Source of the DNA: Buxus sempervirens | Lineage: Eukaryota > Streptophyta > Magnoliopsida > Buxales > Buxaceae | Length of the DNA: 64,000 nucleotides | Direction: 5' to 3' | Assembly: GCA_947561395.2 (NCBI GenBank) | Contig: OX387191.1 | Span: 36,721,439-36,785,438 of the forward strand | Shown here: piece by piece, positions 1-10,946 of the stretch | Numbering within the stretch: position 1 is the stretch's first letter | How the letters are laid out: each line of letters starts with the position of its first letter | The notes under the pieces: model-generated | Database searches by the model: none | Told to the model about the DNA's origin: nothing | The model's input: the letters and a program-made list of their open reading frames with translations, nothing else | Made by a program: the position numbers and the translations under genes

Positions 1-335
1 CCCTCCTTTTACTGTCTTACCCCCTTCAAACCCTTCAAACCAATATACTAACTCTCAATAAAATTGGTCTTAATCGACCACACTACTCTCATGCAAGTTT
101 CGGCCTACTTAATAAATATTTCTTCTTATTTTTTTTATCATTAATTGATTAGATCAACCACAACACTAATAATAATAATTTTTAAATTCCAACTTAACCT
201 TAAATTATAAACTCATCTTAAATTAACTCTCCAGGTTCTTTAGGTTGACCATGGTTCCCATTCTCTGCATAAATTAACAACACCTCCAATTATTTTATTT
301 AATTATTTAATTTCCAAAAATTCTGAGGTTTTACA
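1..335 (-). mobile_element. 3' part of a gypsy LTR (family of elements D and H), cut by window edge
   Basis: AT-rich sequence that follows the right-hand part of the LTR at 33795-36315 in order: a 'cttcaaacca' stretch, 'gatcaacca', 'ttaattagatca', 'ctccaggttct/ttccaagttct', then a final 'gattttaca' or 'gaggttttaca'. The LTR ends at the TTACA of 331-335. It lies in the same orientation as element D, whose coding strand is minus. Nothing coding is seen. Whether it is a solo LTR or the end of a full element cannot be decided, because its left part lies outside the window. Confidence 0.7.
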
Positions 336-2334
336 GCTCAAAGGTGTCTTCAACTGGGTGCAAGATACTGCTCCCATGAGAACCTTGACTACGCCAGTGA
401 CAATCGTCTTCTAATCCAGACTCTAATTTTCCTTCTACACCTATCTTTACACTGGGGTAGAGCGATCCCTGAGAGAAAAGAGAAAAAAAGAAAGAAAGAA
501 AAAGTTCCTAAACCAGCTAGGGTCAAGGCTAGCTTTAGCATCATGTCTTTGAGAAAGGATGAGTGGCCATCCTTCATGCATCTTGAATCAAGAATCGCTA
601 GTGAAACACTTTGGGCTTGTTCGTGTTATTGAAATACCCGTGTTGTGTCTAGCGACTCCACACTAGGGCAGAGCCAAAAAGAATAAGAACAAAGGGAAGA
701 AACCAATTCTTTAACTAAATTTGCATCGAATATCTAAACCAAGTTGTCACAACTTCTGCAAAATAATGAAAGTCCATCCTTGCTTTAATCTGTTAAGTCT
801 TCAAAACAGAATCCCTAGTCAAATTAGTTGAGCCTAATTTCTTTCTTTTAACCCATTGAGTCATGAGCCCTAAATACAGTGCTTGGTATGAAAGAATAAA
901 AGAAAAAAGGACATGGATGTGCAAAAGTGAAGCAAAAAGAAAAGAAAACAGAAAGCACACAAGGGCATACCAATCAAGGCGGACACCCAAACCAAAGGAG
1001 AGAAAAATCCAAGGAAAAGGCAAAGGTAAAAAAAGACCCAAAAAGAAAATGAAAGAAAATGAAAAATCATTAACAAGGTCCAAACAATCAAGAAAAAGTA
1101 CAAAACATGACTCAACCCATTTGTAAAACTTTGTGCCATCTTCCCTTTCTTTCAAAAAACCAAGACCTTAAACTTTGTTTTGTCCTATGAAAAAGTCCTA
1201 ATTGATTGCAGAAAATGTGACATTTGGATCTATCTAGATCAGTGATGAAGGAATTCAAAAGAAAAATCAGCTTCATCAAGACACTAACCGTTAACCTAAG
1301 AAACACAAGAACTTGAGACTTATATCCCATCATTTCTTAGACTTAAAACTCAGCCGATGTTTCGTCCTATTTTAAGACCTCTCGAATCTAAGGGTCATGA
1401 TGCATGAAAGTCAGTTTAAACCCTTGAACTGGGATAGGCACTAACCTCGGAGAGAAAAAGAAAAGGGAAAGCCTTCAATTGCAAAATCTTGAAACCACCC
1501 TAAGACTGGGTCAAAGTGAGAAAAATCAAAACTGGGGCTAGGAAAGCATTCCTTGAGATATTCCTCATTTTAAGCCTTTGTAGAACCTCTGAGAGCCAAT
1601 GACGACACAAGTCAAGAAATTCATGAGAAAGCGTGTCAGGCACACTGTCCTAAAACACCTCAAGCTAATAAAGCAATTTACCATGGTCATTGGTTTTGTC
1701 TTTCCATTTGAAGCACTTGCAAGAAGTTTCTAAAAAAAAGTTTTGAAAAAAAAAGAAGAGAAAAAAATGTTTCATTTCATTCCTGTGCACTCGCACACAA
1801 AAATAAAAACAAAGTAAGCACAAGTGCTTACATTTTGAATTTCAGATACCTCACTACCATCTTGAGAAGTTTGCAAGCCCATGTGAGGCGGGAAATCAAA
1901 TGGTTCTGATACTTGAGCTAAAAACAAAAAGGAGCAAACGGGCAAAGGGAAAGAGAAGCAAACAAGGGGAAACCGCTACAAAGAAGATGAGTACACTTTG
2001 AGGACACACGAACTTCTCATCCAAGACCCCACCAGAGAATGCCAAAAAGAAAGCAAGAGAGTTGACACCTTCCTCTACAAATCCCCAATGGATTTTCCTC
2101 ATCGAGAGGAAGTGTTACTTGACAGAAGAGGAGCACCAATTGAAGAGAGAGACATCTTCAAAACATGAGAACCTCATAAAGGTGAAAGAACGGTGCCATT
2201 CTACATAGAGACATACTGGGTGAAACAAAATGACAAATGAGAAGGCTCTCATAAAATTCCCAGAAGAGTTTTCCTTTAAACGGGAGTCCCACCAATCCTC
2301 AGTGGAGAATCATCAAGGACAACAAAGCTCAGGC

Positions 2335-2367
2335 CACTACAAAAAAGGACAGTTTTACCGGCGGTAA
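2335..2367 (+). repeat. Left terminal inverted repeat of the CACTA element
   Basis: CACTACAAAAAAGGACAGTT followed by a CGGCGGTAA motif. It pairs with 4222-4254 with a few mismatches. The outer 11 bases are identical in both ends. Confidence 0.85.
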
Positions 2368-2787
2368 GCATAAAACAACAATTGCCGCCGCTAAAACCAT
2401 TTCCGGCGGTGACTCCTCTTGCCGTAAAAGATGCCGTCACTAACGCTTATAGCGGCAGTAAAAAACTTACCGCCGCTATTGCCGATTCATTATCGGCGGT
2501 AATCTACCGCCGCTATTGCCCATTCATTACCGGCAGTAGATTACCGCCGCTATTGTTATCACTCATTATCGGCGGTAATCTACCGCCGCTATTGACCATT
2601 CATTACCGGCGGTATATTACCGCCGCTATTGTTATGACTTTTAGCGGCGGTATTTCCCGCCGCTAAAAATCATTTAAAAAAATAAAAAAATGACATCATG
2701 ATTTTTAGCGGCGGGAAATACCGCCGCTAAAAATCATATTAAAAAATTAAAAAAAATTTGCTGCTGTCCTTCAGCAGCATACATACC

Positions 2788-2821
<34 letters not shown>

Positions 2822-2842
2822 GGAGACAGAGAGAGGGAGAGG

Positions 2843-2889
<47 letters not shown>

Positions 2890-3040
2890 AGAGAACGAGA
2901 GATGGAGAGGGAGAGAAATAGAGATGGAGAGAAAGAAAGAGAGAGAGAGAAGGAGATAGGGATAGAGAGAGTTTGAGAAAGAGAGATAGAGATAGAGAGA
3001 GAGAAAGAGAGAGAGTGAAACCTTTGAAGAAATCTGTAGA
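2788..3040. repeat. GA/AGAG microsatellite inside the CACTA element
   Basis: About 250 bp of nearly pure purine GAGAGA repeat with GGGAGA and GATGGAGA interruptions. It gives spurious Arg/Glu-rich frames and is not coding. Confidence 0.9.
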
Positions 3041-3494
3041 GAGAGAAATACTAAGATGTTAGTGAGAGAATAAATTTACAGAAAAGAAAAGAAAATATAA
3101 ATAATAAATAAAAAGAAATGCATACCTTTAGAGAGAGAGAGACAAGAAGAAAATGATAAGAATAAAAAGTTAAGGTGAAGAAGAAGAGGTTCGGTTTGTA
3201 TATATAGAAGAGAATTTTAGGGGCGGTAACAAAATTACCGCCGCTAAAAGTCGAATAGAATTTCAAATTTGGCGCTTTAAAAGTCAAACGAAATTCATTT
3301 GATTTAGAATGCGGGAAAAATTCCCGCTTTTGCTTTTACCGGTGGTACGTTCCCGCCCCTAAAAAGTCACTTAGTAGCTCCAGCTGCATTACATTTTTAC
3401 CGGCGGTTCTAAAAACCGCCGGTAAAAAGTTTACATATTTTCACCGCAAACGCATTTTTTTACGGCGGGAATGACTTTACCGCCCCAAAAAGCC

Positions 3495-3840
3495 CTCTTT
3501 TAGAGGCGGGAATTCGGTTACCGCCGCTAAAAGTAATTTTTGTTTTTTTAATAAATGGCTTTTAGGGGCGGTAACTTGTTTACGGCCCCTAAAAGTCCTC
3601 TTTTAGCGGTGGGAATTCGGTTACTGCCGCTAAAAGTAATTTTTGTTTTTTTAATAAATGGCTTTTAGGGGCGGTAACTTGTTTACGGCCCCTAAAAGTC
3701 CTCTTTTAGCGGCTGGAATTCGTTTACCGCCGCTAAAAGTAAATTTTTTTTTTCAATAAATGGCTTTTAGGGGCGGTAACTTGTTTACGGCCCCTAAAAG
3801 TCCTCTTTTAGCGGCGGGAAGTCGGTTACCGCCGCTAAAA
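3495..3840. repeat. Tandem repeat of about 105 bp in the CACTA element
   Basis: Three or more copies of a unit containing 'ggaattcggttaccgccgc', 'aataaatggcttttagggg' and 'gtttacggcccctaaaag'. Each unit contains motifs in both orientations, so every unit can form a hairpin. Confidence 0.8.
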
Positions 3841-4221
3841 GTCGTCTTTTAGGGGCGGTAATGAACCTACCGCCGCTAATAGTTAGCTTTTAGGGGCGGG
3901 AAGGATCTCACCGCCTCTGAAAACCATCTTTTAGGGGAGGTAATAGGCGTACCGCCACTAAAAGTGTTATTACCGACGGACTGATACCGCCGGGAATAAG
4001 GCCTTTTTGGCGGGACCTTCCCGCCAACTTTTTGCCGGCGGTAGATATGTTACCGCCGGTAAAACTTACTATAGCGGCGGTACCTGCCGCCGCTAAAGGC
4101 TATTTCGCGCCGAAAAAATGCGCGCCATAGAATTTTCGCGCGAAAAAAATGGTAGATTAATTTTTAGGGGCGGGAAGTGCTTTTACCGCCGGTAATAGTG
4201 CTTTTAGCTACGGGAATTAGG

Positions 4222-4254
4222 TTACCGCCGCTAATTCTGCTCGTTTTTGTAGTG
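4222..4254 (-). repeat. Right terminal inverted repeat of the CACTA element
   Basis: Read on the minus strand it begins CACTACAAAAACGAGCAG and reaches GGCGGTAA, matching the left end in spacing and motif. Confidence 0.85.
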
Positions 4255-4886
4255 GGCAAGCTCAAGAACAAGAGGAGAAGACGTGTTTTGAATACAAAAA
4301 GGGCAAAGAAGGCCCTCATGTAATTTTCATTTTCCCACTTTTGTATCCTAGGATTTGAACTAGGATTCAGAGCTCTTTGGTGTGCTTGACAGCAGTGACT
4401 CTTAAACCCTTTAGAAGCCAAAATATAGTTGAGGGGTAGTGCACCTACATGGGGATAAAGAACTTCAAAATAAATATAAAAAGTGAATAAGTTTGAAAGG
4501 GTAAAAATAATAATAATAATAATAAAATAAAAAAAGAAGTCAAAAATCAAAGCACCTAAAAGCATTAATGGAACAAACAAGAGGAAAAGGACATTGTTGA
4601 AGCACTTTTGCATCATCGCCAAAACAAGTCGATGAGTCTAAGTCCAACCCATCTTTTTCAACTTAAAGTAAAAAAGGGAACAACTCCAAACGCCTAATGG
4701 CAAGGAAAATCCCCAAAACTTGGAAGTGAGCCAAAGCAACAGGGAGCTTGCGCCGACGCTTCCACATCTTTGAAAACATTAAAGGACCTAACTCATCAGT
4801 TATGTTGACAAAAATGCAAAGTGCAAAAATATGGTTTTTTTAATTCTTTGTCATTCATTACATTCATCACCAAGGTGACTTTGACA

Positions 4887-4899
4887 AAGAGGGGCAGCT
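4887..4899 (+). other. Polypurine tract of element B
   Basis: 'aaagaggggcagc' lies directly before the LTR start TGTTAGCACCCC at 4900. Element A has the almost identical 'aaagaggggcagt' before its 3' LTR at 22170, which supports the call. Confidence 0.75.
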
Positions 4900-5399
4900 G
4901 TTAGCACCCCATTTTTGGACCATAAAATTACCTTAGATGCATATCTTGAATCGGCACATATGTGGGCATGTAAATCGAGGTTTTTATGGAGGACCCATCT
5001 TTTTGAAATAACAAGCCCATAATAAAGAGAATTCTGAGATGATTCCGATGCACCAAATCGTGCTCAAATCGGATCTCAAGCGGCTAAGTTATGGATAAAA
5101 GAAATAAAGGGTAGTTTGGAGATTTTTCATAAAACCAAAATTGGGTGCCACATGGCAGCCACGTGTACCCCATGGTGGCTGACATGTGACCAATGAGTAA
5201 AAGTTTCTTAAAGAAAATAATTAAAAATTCAATAACAAAGTTAATAAAAGTTTTGAGATTTAAAGAAAATAAAAAAATAAATAAAGAGAAATGAGTTGGA
5301 CGAATCGGTCCAACTAATGTTCTCTTGGGATATTGAGACTAAGCCTAAAAAAATACATATTGGACAAATTAGACTTTAAGCAAACCTAAATAAGTGGTG

Positions 5400-5575
5400 G
5401 TGTTTAAGAGAGGAAGAGAAGGAGTTGGGGAGATGAGGGGCTAGGTGTTTAAGAGAGGAAGAGGAGGAGTTAGGGAGATGAGAGGTCTAGGTGTTTAAGA
5501 TAGGAAGAGGAGAAGTTAAGGAGATGAGAGGTTTAGGAGTTTAAGAGAGGAAGAGGAAAGGTTAGAGGTTAAGAA
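5400..5575 (+). repeat. 46-bp minisatellite in the B LTR
   Basis: About four copies of 'gtgtttaagagaggaagag' plus 'gagatgagaggtctag', starting at 5400, 5445, 5491 and 5537. The array sits just upstream of the TATA box. Confidence 0.85.
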
Positions 5576-5597
5576 GTTGAAAGGGTGGGAACTCTCT

Positions 5598-5606
5598 TAT
5601 AAAAAG
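5598..5606 (+). promoter_or_regulatory. TATA box of the B LTR
   Basis: TATAAAAAG in a GC-richer setting inside the LTR, followed by a purine-rich leader and a possible donor AACAG/GTATTT at 5782. Confidence 0.55.
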
Positions 5607-6748
5607 GCGAGGAGTCTTAGAAGTAAGGGGGCAGCAAGAAAGGAGAGTCTCCAAAGAAAAGAGAGGAGAAGTGAAGGAGGGGGAGGACGTTCATTAGCAA
5701 AGGTCGAGCATCTTAGAAGAAGAAGAGCTGCTGTCCAGCAACACCAAAGCTTTGATCACCTGTTCCAGCTTAGAGAAACAGGTATTTTTCTTGCTTAAAC
5801 TATTGTGTGAAGTCATCTTTTCTTCACTAAAGTTTGAGATTCTTTTGTAATGTGATCAGTGAGGATTTTGAGATTCTTTTAAAGTGGATTTGAACAAGGG
5901 TAATCAATTAAAAAAAAAACAAAGACAAAGATGTAAAGTTATGAGTTTTTCTGCATTAGGCTTGCACCTGTTTTCTAGATAAACTAATTTTTTTTACCTA
6001 GTTCTAATACGATTCAAGTTTGGAGACAAAGATGTAAAGTCATGAGATTTGTAGTATTTTTATTTTATTTTAGTTTAATGTAAAAATATGCTTAAGACCC
6101 TACACTATGAGTAGGTATTTTATTTTTAATTTTTCTTTGGTTCAGATTTTCACATGGAAATGTCTAACAGTAAATTTTGCAGCTTCATATCTCTTAAATG
6201 AAAATGAATTTTTGAAAATTGCTATAGGTTATTTTAGTGCTTAAAGTTATGATTCTAAGGAATCAGATTTTGTACAATTTGGTTAAGAATTGAGGGAGAT
6301 ATGAATCTTTGAATGTGGATAGTGCAATAGTTCAGGTTGTTTCATTTTTTTTTGTTCCTTTGTTTATTATGATTTTCTTGCTTACATTTTTTCTTGTTTT
6401 GTTTTAATTTTTTTTGTTATTTTACTACATGAAATGTAATATAGTGACCCTCCATTCTCCCATAGATATGTTATTATAAATGAGAGTCTAAAACATTTTA
6501 TTGGAAGTGGTCGAATCAACCCCCATTTCTTATTATTTTTAATTTGGGTTTCTTTGCTTTAGAATTCTTATGTCCATGTAGAATGTAGTATAGCAATCCC
6601 CCACCCCTCTAATCCCTTGTATATATGAGAAAGATAAAATTAAAAAAATAGAAAATGAAAAGACAAATAAAAATAAATAATAAATAAATATGTTTTTGGA
6701 GTAGTCGAGTACATTGCTCCATGTTGGAAGTTTTGATTTGGATTTATT

Positions 6749-7034
6749 TTTTTTTTTTAGAGAAACCCCATTAAGGCAGGAATAACCTTAGTGGCACTCC
6801 ATCGGTGGGAGGAGGGTTGAGGCAGACCCTGACCTGTGTATTAAAATCCCAAGAACCTTTACATCATATATGGGGGGACATAAAACCTTACCGCTACAAG
6901 AGAAATCAGCAATGAACAAAGAAACTATGAACCTGACTAACAACAAAAAGGAACCACAAAACAAAACAAAACTATTTCCGAAATTTATAAAGTTTTGTTT
7001 TATCATCAAACAAAGCAATTTTAGCAGCTTGAGG
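6749..7034 (-). mobile_element. 3' end of an L1 LINE (left piece)
   Basis: On the minus strand this reads 'aaggttattcctgccttaat', 'ggggtttctct' and then a run of A, the typical poly(A) end of plant L1 elements. The right-hand piece of the same minus-strand LINE lies at 24277-29421, beyond element A. The flank after the poly(A) (AATAAATCCAAATC) resembles the flank at the other end of the LINE (AATAAAGAAATCC at about 29422-29434), a likely target-site duplication. This piece is 3' UTR with no domain of its own. Confidence 0.75.
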
Positions 7035-7135
7035 TGTAGACACCCCAAATTGCACAGTAAAAATGAAGAATAATTGGCAAAAATCCTTATCTCCTTTGAA
7101 ACCACCACAGAATTTGTGAAAACAAGCCTTTTCCT

Positions 7136-7280
7136 TGTATCCGACAACTCAAGTCGGATACAAGCATACCTCTTCATATCCGACATAAGTTGTCGGATAC
7201 AAGTAGACCTTAATGTATCCGGCAACATATGCCAGATACGTATAGGTACATGTGTATCCGACTTGATATGTCGGATACGT
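7136..7280. repeat. Array of short palindromes (GTATCCGACA...TGTCGGATAC) in the A 5' LTR
   Basis: Four imperfect inverted repeats of about 25 bp: TATCCGACAACTCAAGTCGG, then ATCCGACATAAGTTGTCGGA, then GTATCCGGCA...GCCAGATAC, then GTATCCGACT...GTCGGATAC, spaced about 20 bp apart. The array lies about 165 bp upstream of the TATA box and is kept in the other copies. Confidence 0.85.
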
Positions 7281-7444
7281 TATTTTTGCTAAAAATTAGG
7301 GTTTTCCAAGAGTTTTCACCTTTTACCATCATATCCTTCATTAAATGAGTGGAAATCTTGGAAATAGCCTTAGGGTTAAGGTTGGTGGGCTCAAGACATT
7401 AGTTTGTGTCTACCATCACACCAACCCTAACCCTAGCCTTTGCC

Positions 7445-7452
7445 TATAAATA
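7445..7452 (+). promoter_or_regulatory. TATA box of the A 5' LTR
   Basis: TATAAATA in 'gcctataaataggaggctcc'. It is identical in the 3' LTR (22580) and the solo LTR (45717), which suggests functional constraint on the U3/R promoter. Confidence 0.75.
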
Positions 7453-7771
7453 GGAGGCTCCTCCTCAAGCAAATGGCCAACAATTCTTGCCAAGAACTTT
7501 TGTCAAGAAGAACTCCTAGTGAAGAGGGAAACCGCTGCGGAATTACTTCCAGAACCCAGGTAAGCCTCAAACCTATCTTTAATTTTCTGTTTTTACATTC
7601 TAGATCTAGATCTCTTCTTCTACCTTTCTGTAGAATAAGGCCTTGATGTGTGTATGAAAACCCTTCCCCGGCTCAAAGTATCTCAAGACTCCCCCTAGCT
7701 GTAAAACGTGCAGGCGGGATCTAGGAGAAATGAGACTGGGGATTGATCCTTGTATTAGAACCTTTATTTGA

Positions 7772-8093
7772 ATAAGCCTTTTGAATCTGTGAAGACCGTT
7801 CTATATTCAAAGTACCCCAAGATTATCTTGAAGAACCGTGTTTAACGGGGAGAGAGAACTAAGGGAAACGATAATGGAACGGAACCATAGGTCTTTCTAG
7901 AACCCTCTTTTTTATTGATCTAAATGCATGCTATAAGCCTTGTGATTCTATGAAAACCGTTTTATATTCAAAGTACCCCAAGATTATCTTGAAGAACCGT
8001 GTTTAACGGGGAGAGAGAACTAAGGGAAACGATAATGGAACGGAACCCTAGTTTGTTTTAGAACCCTATTTTAATTGATATGAATGCATGCTA
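7772..8093 (+). repeat. 161-bp tandem duplication in the A 5' LTR
   Basis: Two copies, starting at 7772 and 7933, of a unit with 'ttcaaagtaccccaagatta', 'cggggagagagaactaaggg' and a final 'atgcatgctat'. The 3' LTR (about 22913-23070) and the solo LTR (about 46055-46215) have one copy each. Confidence 0.85.
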
Positions 8094-9528
8094 TCTTTGC
8101 TATGTTGTTGGAATGATTTTTACACTTACACATACATAGCACGTGATTTTGGCGGGATAGGCTCATATTTCGGATTTATTGCATTTATTGTGATAAATCT
8201 GAAATAAATAGCCCCAAGCAATTCTGGAATGTCTTTAAATGATTTTCAAAGGATTTTGATCTATCTTGCACGGATCACACACCTCTTATCACTGTTTTGA
8301 GTTATTTTTATTCAAAATGGCTTAACTTGACAGCAACTGTACCCCAACTTCGGACACTCATAACTTCATCGTCCGGATGAATTTTGGAGTGATTCCAGAA
8401 CCATGAGAAAGGTAAGGCTGTCTAGTTTATGTCTACCAAATATCATGAATTTCTATTAAGCGGATTTTTTACACCTCTCTGTCGAAGCTGATAGGTCAGT
8501 TCTGATATGAATACAGAACTTGTCACTTCGACTGAGTGCCATGTGTTCGTTTTAAGTCCAATTTGAGTGATTCTTGTTTCTGAGTTTTCTTATGGAAGTA
8601 TAGTTTTAAATACAGTTGGTTTCATATTTTTTTGACTCCATTTGTGTCGTGAGCAACAGATTTGCTCAGAGCTGTTCAACAGCACTTTTCTGTGTAAATC
8701 TGTGATCTTCGGGGCCTGTTCTGGAGACTACCCAAGGCACATCCGAATGAATTTTCTTATGAGGCTAGTTTCATCAAAACGATGGCCATACAAACTTCGC
8801 TCACACCAAATTTCATGGATTTATATGGAGCCGATGTTTCTAGATAATTTTCCAAACTTGCCCACTTATCACTTTTAACCATCTCCAGCAACAGATTTTA
8901 AAGGAGCATAACTCCTAGGATTTCATCCGGATTCAATCGGAATTTTGCATGAGTCTCTTATTTACCATAATCTTTCAAATGGATTTGGTTTGATTCAATT
9001 TAAAATTGGATTTGAATGATTTCAAGACAAATGGCATTATCTTTTACCGAATTTCCGGATTTGACTCAACTCGGTTATGTGCAATCTTTGCTTTGATTTC
9101 CATTTATTGGTGATGTTCCAGAAATGATAATGACATAAGAGAGGATCTGGAATCCATTTGGATTTCTCATGTGAAGATATCACACATTGGCTTAATTCTT
9201 TTCCAATGTTTTTACTGATTTTTAGGAAGCTTTCTTATTTTTTTAGCATGAACAACACTTGGCAACCACCTTTTGTGGGTGAATGGGGTGCCTAACACCT
9301 TCCCCCGTTCATAATCTAATCCGCTTACCCATCTTTGGATTTGATTTTCAAGTAGAGTTATTTTTACTCTAGAATTTGCCTTTTTGCTCTTTCTGATTAT
9401 TTCTGAATCTTTTGGTGTCCATTCACACCCAAAAATTTGAATGGTGGCGACTCTCCCACATTTTACATTGAGCCCGTGTGTTGACGGTGGGGAAATCATC
9501 TCCGGTGATTTTTCCCATGTCTCACAAC

Positions 9529-9545
9529 TGGCGACTCTGCTAGGG
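9529..9545 (+). other. Primer binding site of element A
   Basis: TGGCGACTCTGCTAGGG two bases after the LTR end. Element C has the close relative TTGGCGACTCTGCTGGGGAC. This type is known from Ogre/Tat elements, where it is attributed to a tRNA-Arg primer (from memory). Confidence 0.8.
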
Positions 9546-10800
9546 CCTTGTGGATTTAAGCCATTTTGTGTATTTGTTCATGCTTTTTCTTTACTTTTGA
9601 ATGCTTGCTATTTTGCTTACTTTACTTGTGTATATTGAATCTCAAATCTGATTTGTATGATTAGAAAATTCACATGGATAAAGGCATGGGCATGTTACTT
9701 GATTTTGTCTAGAAACGTGTTTAAAGGAAAACCCGCATTGGGATATGACTTGGATATATTATGTGATAGCATGTGTTATTTTGGGGTTTCAATGCCATGA
9801 GTTGAACAAAAAAAAATATTTGAAATCTGGAAATTTATTGTTAATTTTGGGTATTCAATCATTTTTCCCATGAATAATGCTTTTTTGGGTGCTTAATGTT
9901 CGTTTTATGCCATGCTTTGATTTGGGGGTATAGGATGACAAGATTTGAGCATGAAAACAATGAGCAATGAAATCTGGAAATTCAGTTGCTATTGGGAGGG
10001 TTTTTAAGCATGTTTTCACCAACAAAACCTTTCTTGTACCATGTCAAGTAGTTGCTGTATTTTAGGCTTCAATTTGGGGTACAATGCAATTTGAGCATGA
10101 AATTGAGACCATAAAACCCAGAATTCAGTAGAGGTTTTTTGGAGGTTTTTTAAGCATGTTTCCCTGGTTAAAAGATTCTTGTACAATGCATATAGTTGCT
10201 GAATTTTTAGGCTTCAATTTGGGTAAAAATAATGCACTCTTGAGCATGAAAAAAAAAGAGCATGAAATCTGGAAATTTAGAGGATGTTTTGAATTTTATA
10301 AGCATGCTTTTCATGAGCTAATGGTGATTTGTGCAATATAATGCCATGCTTGTATGCTACTTTGTGGGCATGTAATACTTGTGTGCATATTTGGTTGCTT
10401 TGGCTCTCTTGCTTGCTTATGTTTTGCTTTCAATATAATGTCGTATGCCTTGGCTTGAAATTGTATGCATGGCTATGAAAAAGAGTGGCAAGGGGCTGGG
10501 ACGTTGTGAATGTACCTCAATTTTAAATGCACTTGAGCACTTTAAACTATTTGCACAACCTACCCATTACCTATAGAAAGTTGAACCCGAATGTGTGTAG
10601 CTTGGCGCACCGAGGTCGTTACTTCGGAAAGTGAAAGTGAAAACATTCACCTTAGAATTTGAGTCAATGATGTGATGACAATGGGATCTGTGATTCGATT
10701 CCGGGCATCACTAGATTTGAGTTTTAAGGTGCCAATTAAGCCAAAACCCAAAATAACATAATCTGGTGAAAAAATGAGTCAAAAAGGGCCATTTCGGCCT

Positions 10801-10946
10801 TAACCGACAACTCAGGTCGGTTAAGAAGCATTTCATTCATATCCGGCATATATTGTCGGTTACAAAGACCTATGCGTGTATGCAATCATTTGTATTGGAT
10901 ACAATAAGTCATAGCTTTAGCCGATATTTCATGCCGGATACATTCA
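10801..10946. repeat. Palindrome array in the A leader, related to the LTR array
   Basis: 'aaccgacaactcaggtcggt', 'atccggcatatattgtcggt' and 'agccgatatttcatgccgga' repeat the theme of the LTR array (7136-7280) with similar spacing, though more diverged. It looks like a displaced or duplicated copy. Confidence 0.7.

Larger units (their letters stand above)
2335..4254. mobile_element. Non-autonomous CACTA (En/Spm-type) DNA transposon with foldback repeats
   Basis: The element starts CACTACAAAAAAGG at 2335 and ends TTTTTGTAGTG at 4254. It is flanked by a perfect 3-bp duplication GGC (2332-2334 and 4255-4257), as expected for CACTA transposons. The terminal inverted repeat runs about 33 bp with a few mismatches and leads into CGGCGGTAA. 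No transposase frame is present, so it would depend on an enzyme supplied elsewhere. Nearly the whole body is made of short motifs of the type TTACCGCCGCTAAAAG in both orientations, so each strand can fold on itself. Subterminal repeats that bind transposase are normal in this family, but here they extend through the interior. It also holds a GA microsatellite (2788-3040). It lies inside the 3' region of element B. Confidence 0.9.
336..4899 (+). mobile_element. Element B: 3' noncoding region of a Tat-like Ty3/gypsy element, host of the CACTA insertion
   Basis: No coding region is recognisable in 336-2334 or 4255-4899. Scattered strings match the 3' noncoding region of element A (19711-20680): 'ttacactgggg', 'tttcgtcctat', and alternating purine-rich runs such as 'gagaaaagagaaaaaaag'. 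The stretch ends in a polypurine tract directly before an LTR start at 4900. I read it as the segment between pol and the 3' LTR of an element related to A. Short frames here are low-complexity and are not genes. Bases 2335-4254 are a later CACTA insertion. Confidence 0.65.
4900..6748 (+). mobile_element. 3' LTR of element B, first part (split by a LINE)
   Basis: Starts TGTTAGCACCCC right after the polypurine tract. It contains a TATA box at 5598, a 46-bp minisatellite at 5400-5575 and a possible splice donor at 5782. The last bases before the LINE poly(A), around 6694-6748, match on the opposite strand the LTR of element E (38822-38870): 'attgctccatgttggaag', then 'tttgatttggattt'. The LTR sequence resumes at 29422 beyond the LINE. 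No coding potential is seen; the purine-rich frame at 5577-5798 covers the LTR leader. Confidence 0.75.
7035..9526 (+). mobile_element. 5' LTR of element A
   Basis: Starts TGTAGACACCCCAAATTGCA and ends CATGTCTCACA, directly before the primer site. About 2.5 kb long. It contains a palindrome array (7136-7280), a TATA box (7445), a splice-donor-like CCAG/GTAAGC at 7560 and a 161-bp tandem duplication (7772-8093) that is single in the other two copies. It matches 22170-24276 and, more distantly, 44836-47817. Confidence 0.9.

Noticed and set aside
793-1155. Hydrophobic 120-residue minus-strand frame resembling a membrane protein.
   Set aside because: Antisense of an A/G-rich stretch in the 3' noncoding region of element B; composition explains the hydrophobicity, and the overlapping frames are similar.
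2382-2976. Frames across the CACTA element and its GA tract.
   Set aside because: Built from GC-rich foldback motifs and a microsatellite; no domain, and the Arg/Glu run is low complexity.
4164-4622. 152-residue minus-strand frame crossing the right end of the CACTA element.
   Set aside because: It spans the transposon/host junction and an AAT microsatellite, so it cannot be an old gene.
7135-7280. Regular palindromes taken as a CRISPR-like array.
   Set aside because: Repeats are imperfect, spacers are similar to each other, the setting is a plant LTR, and no cas genes are present.
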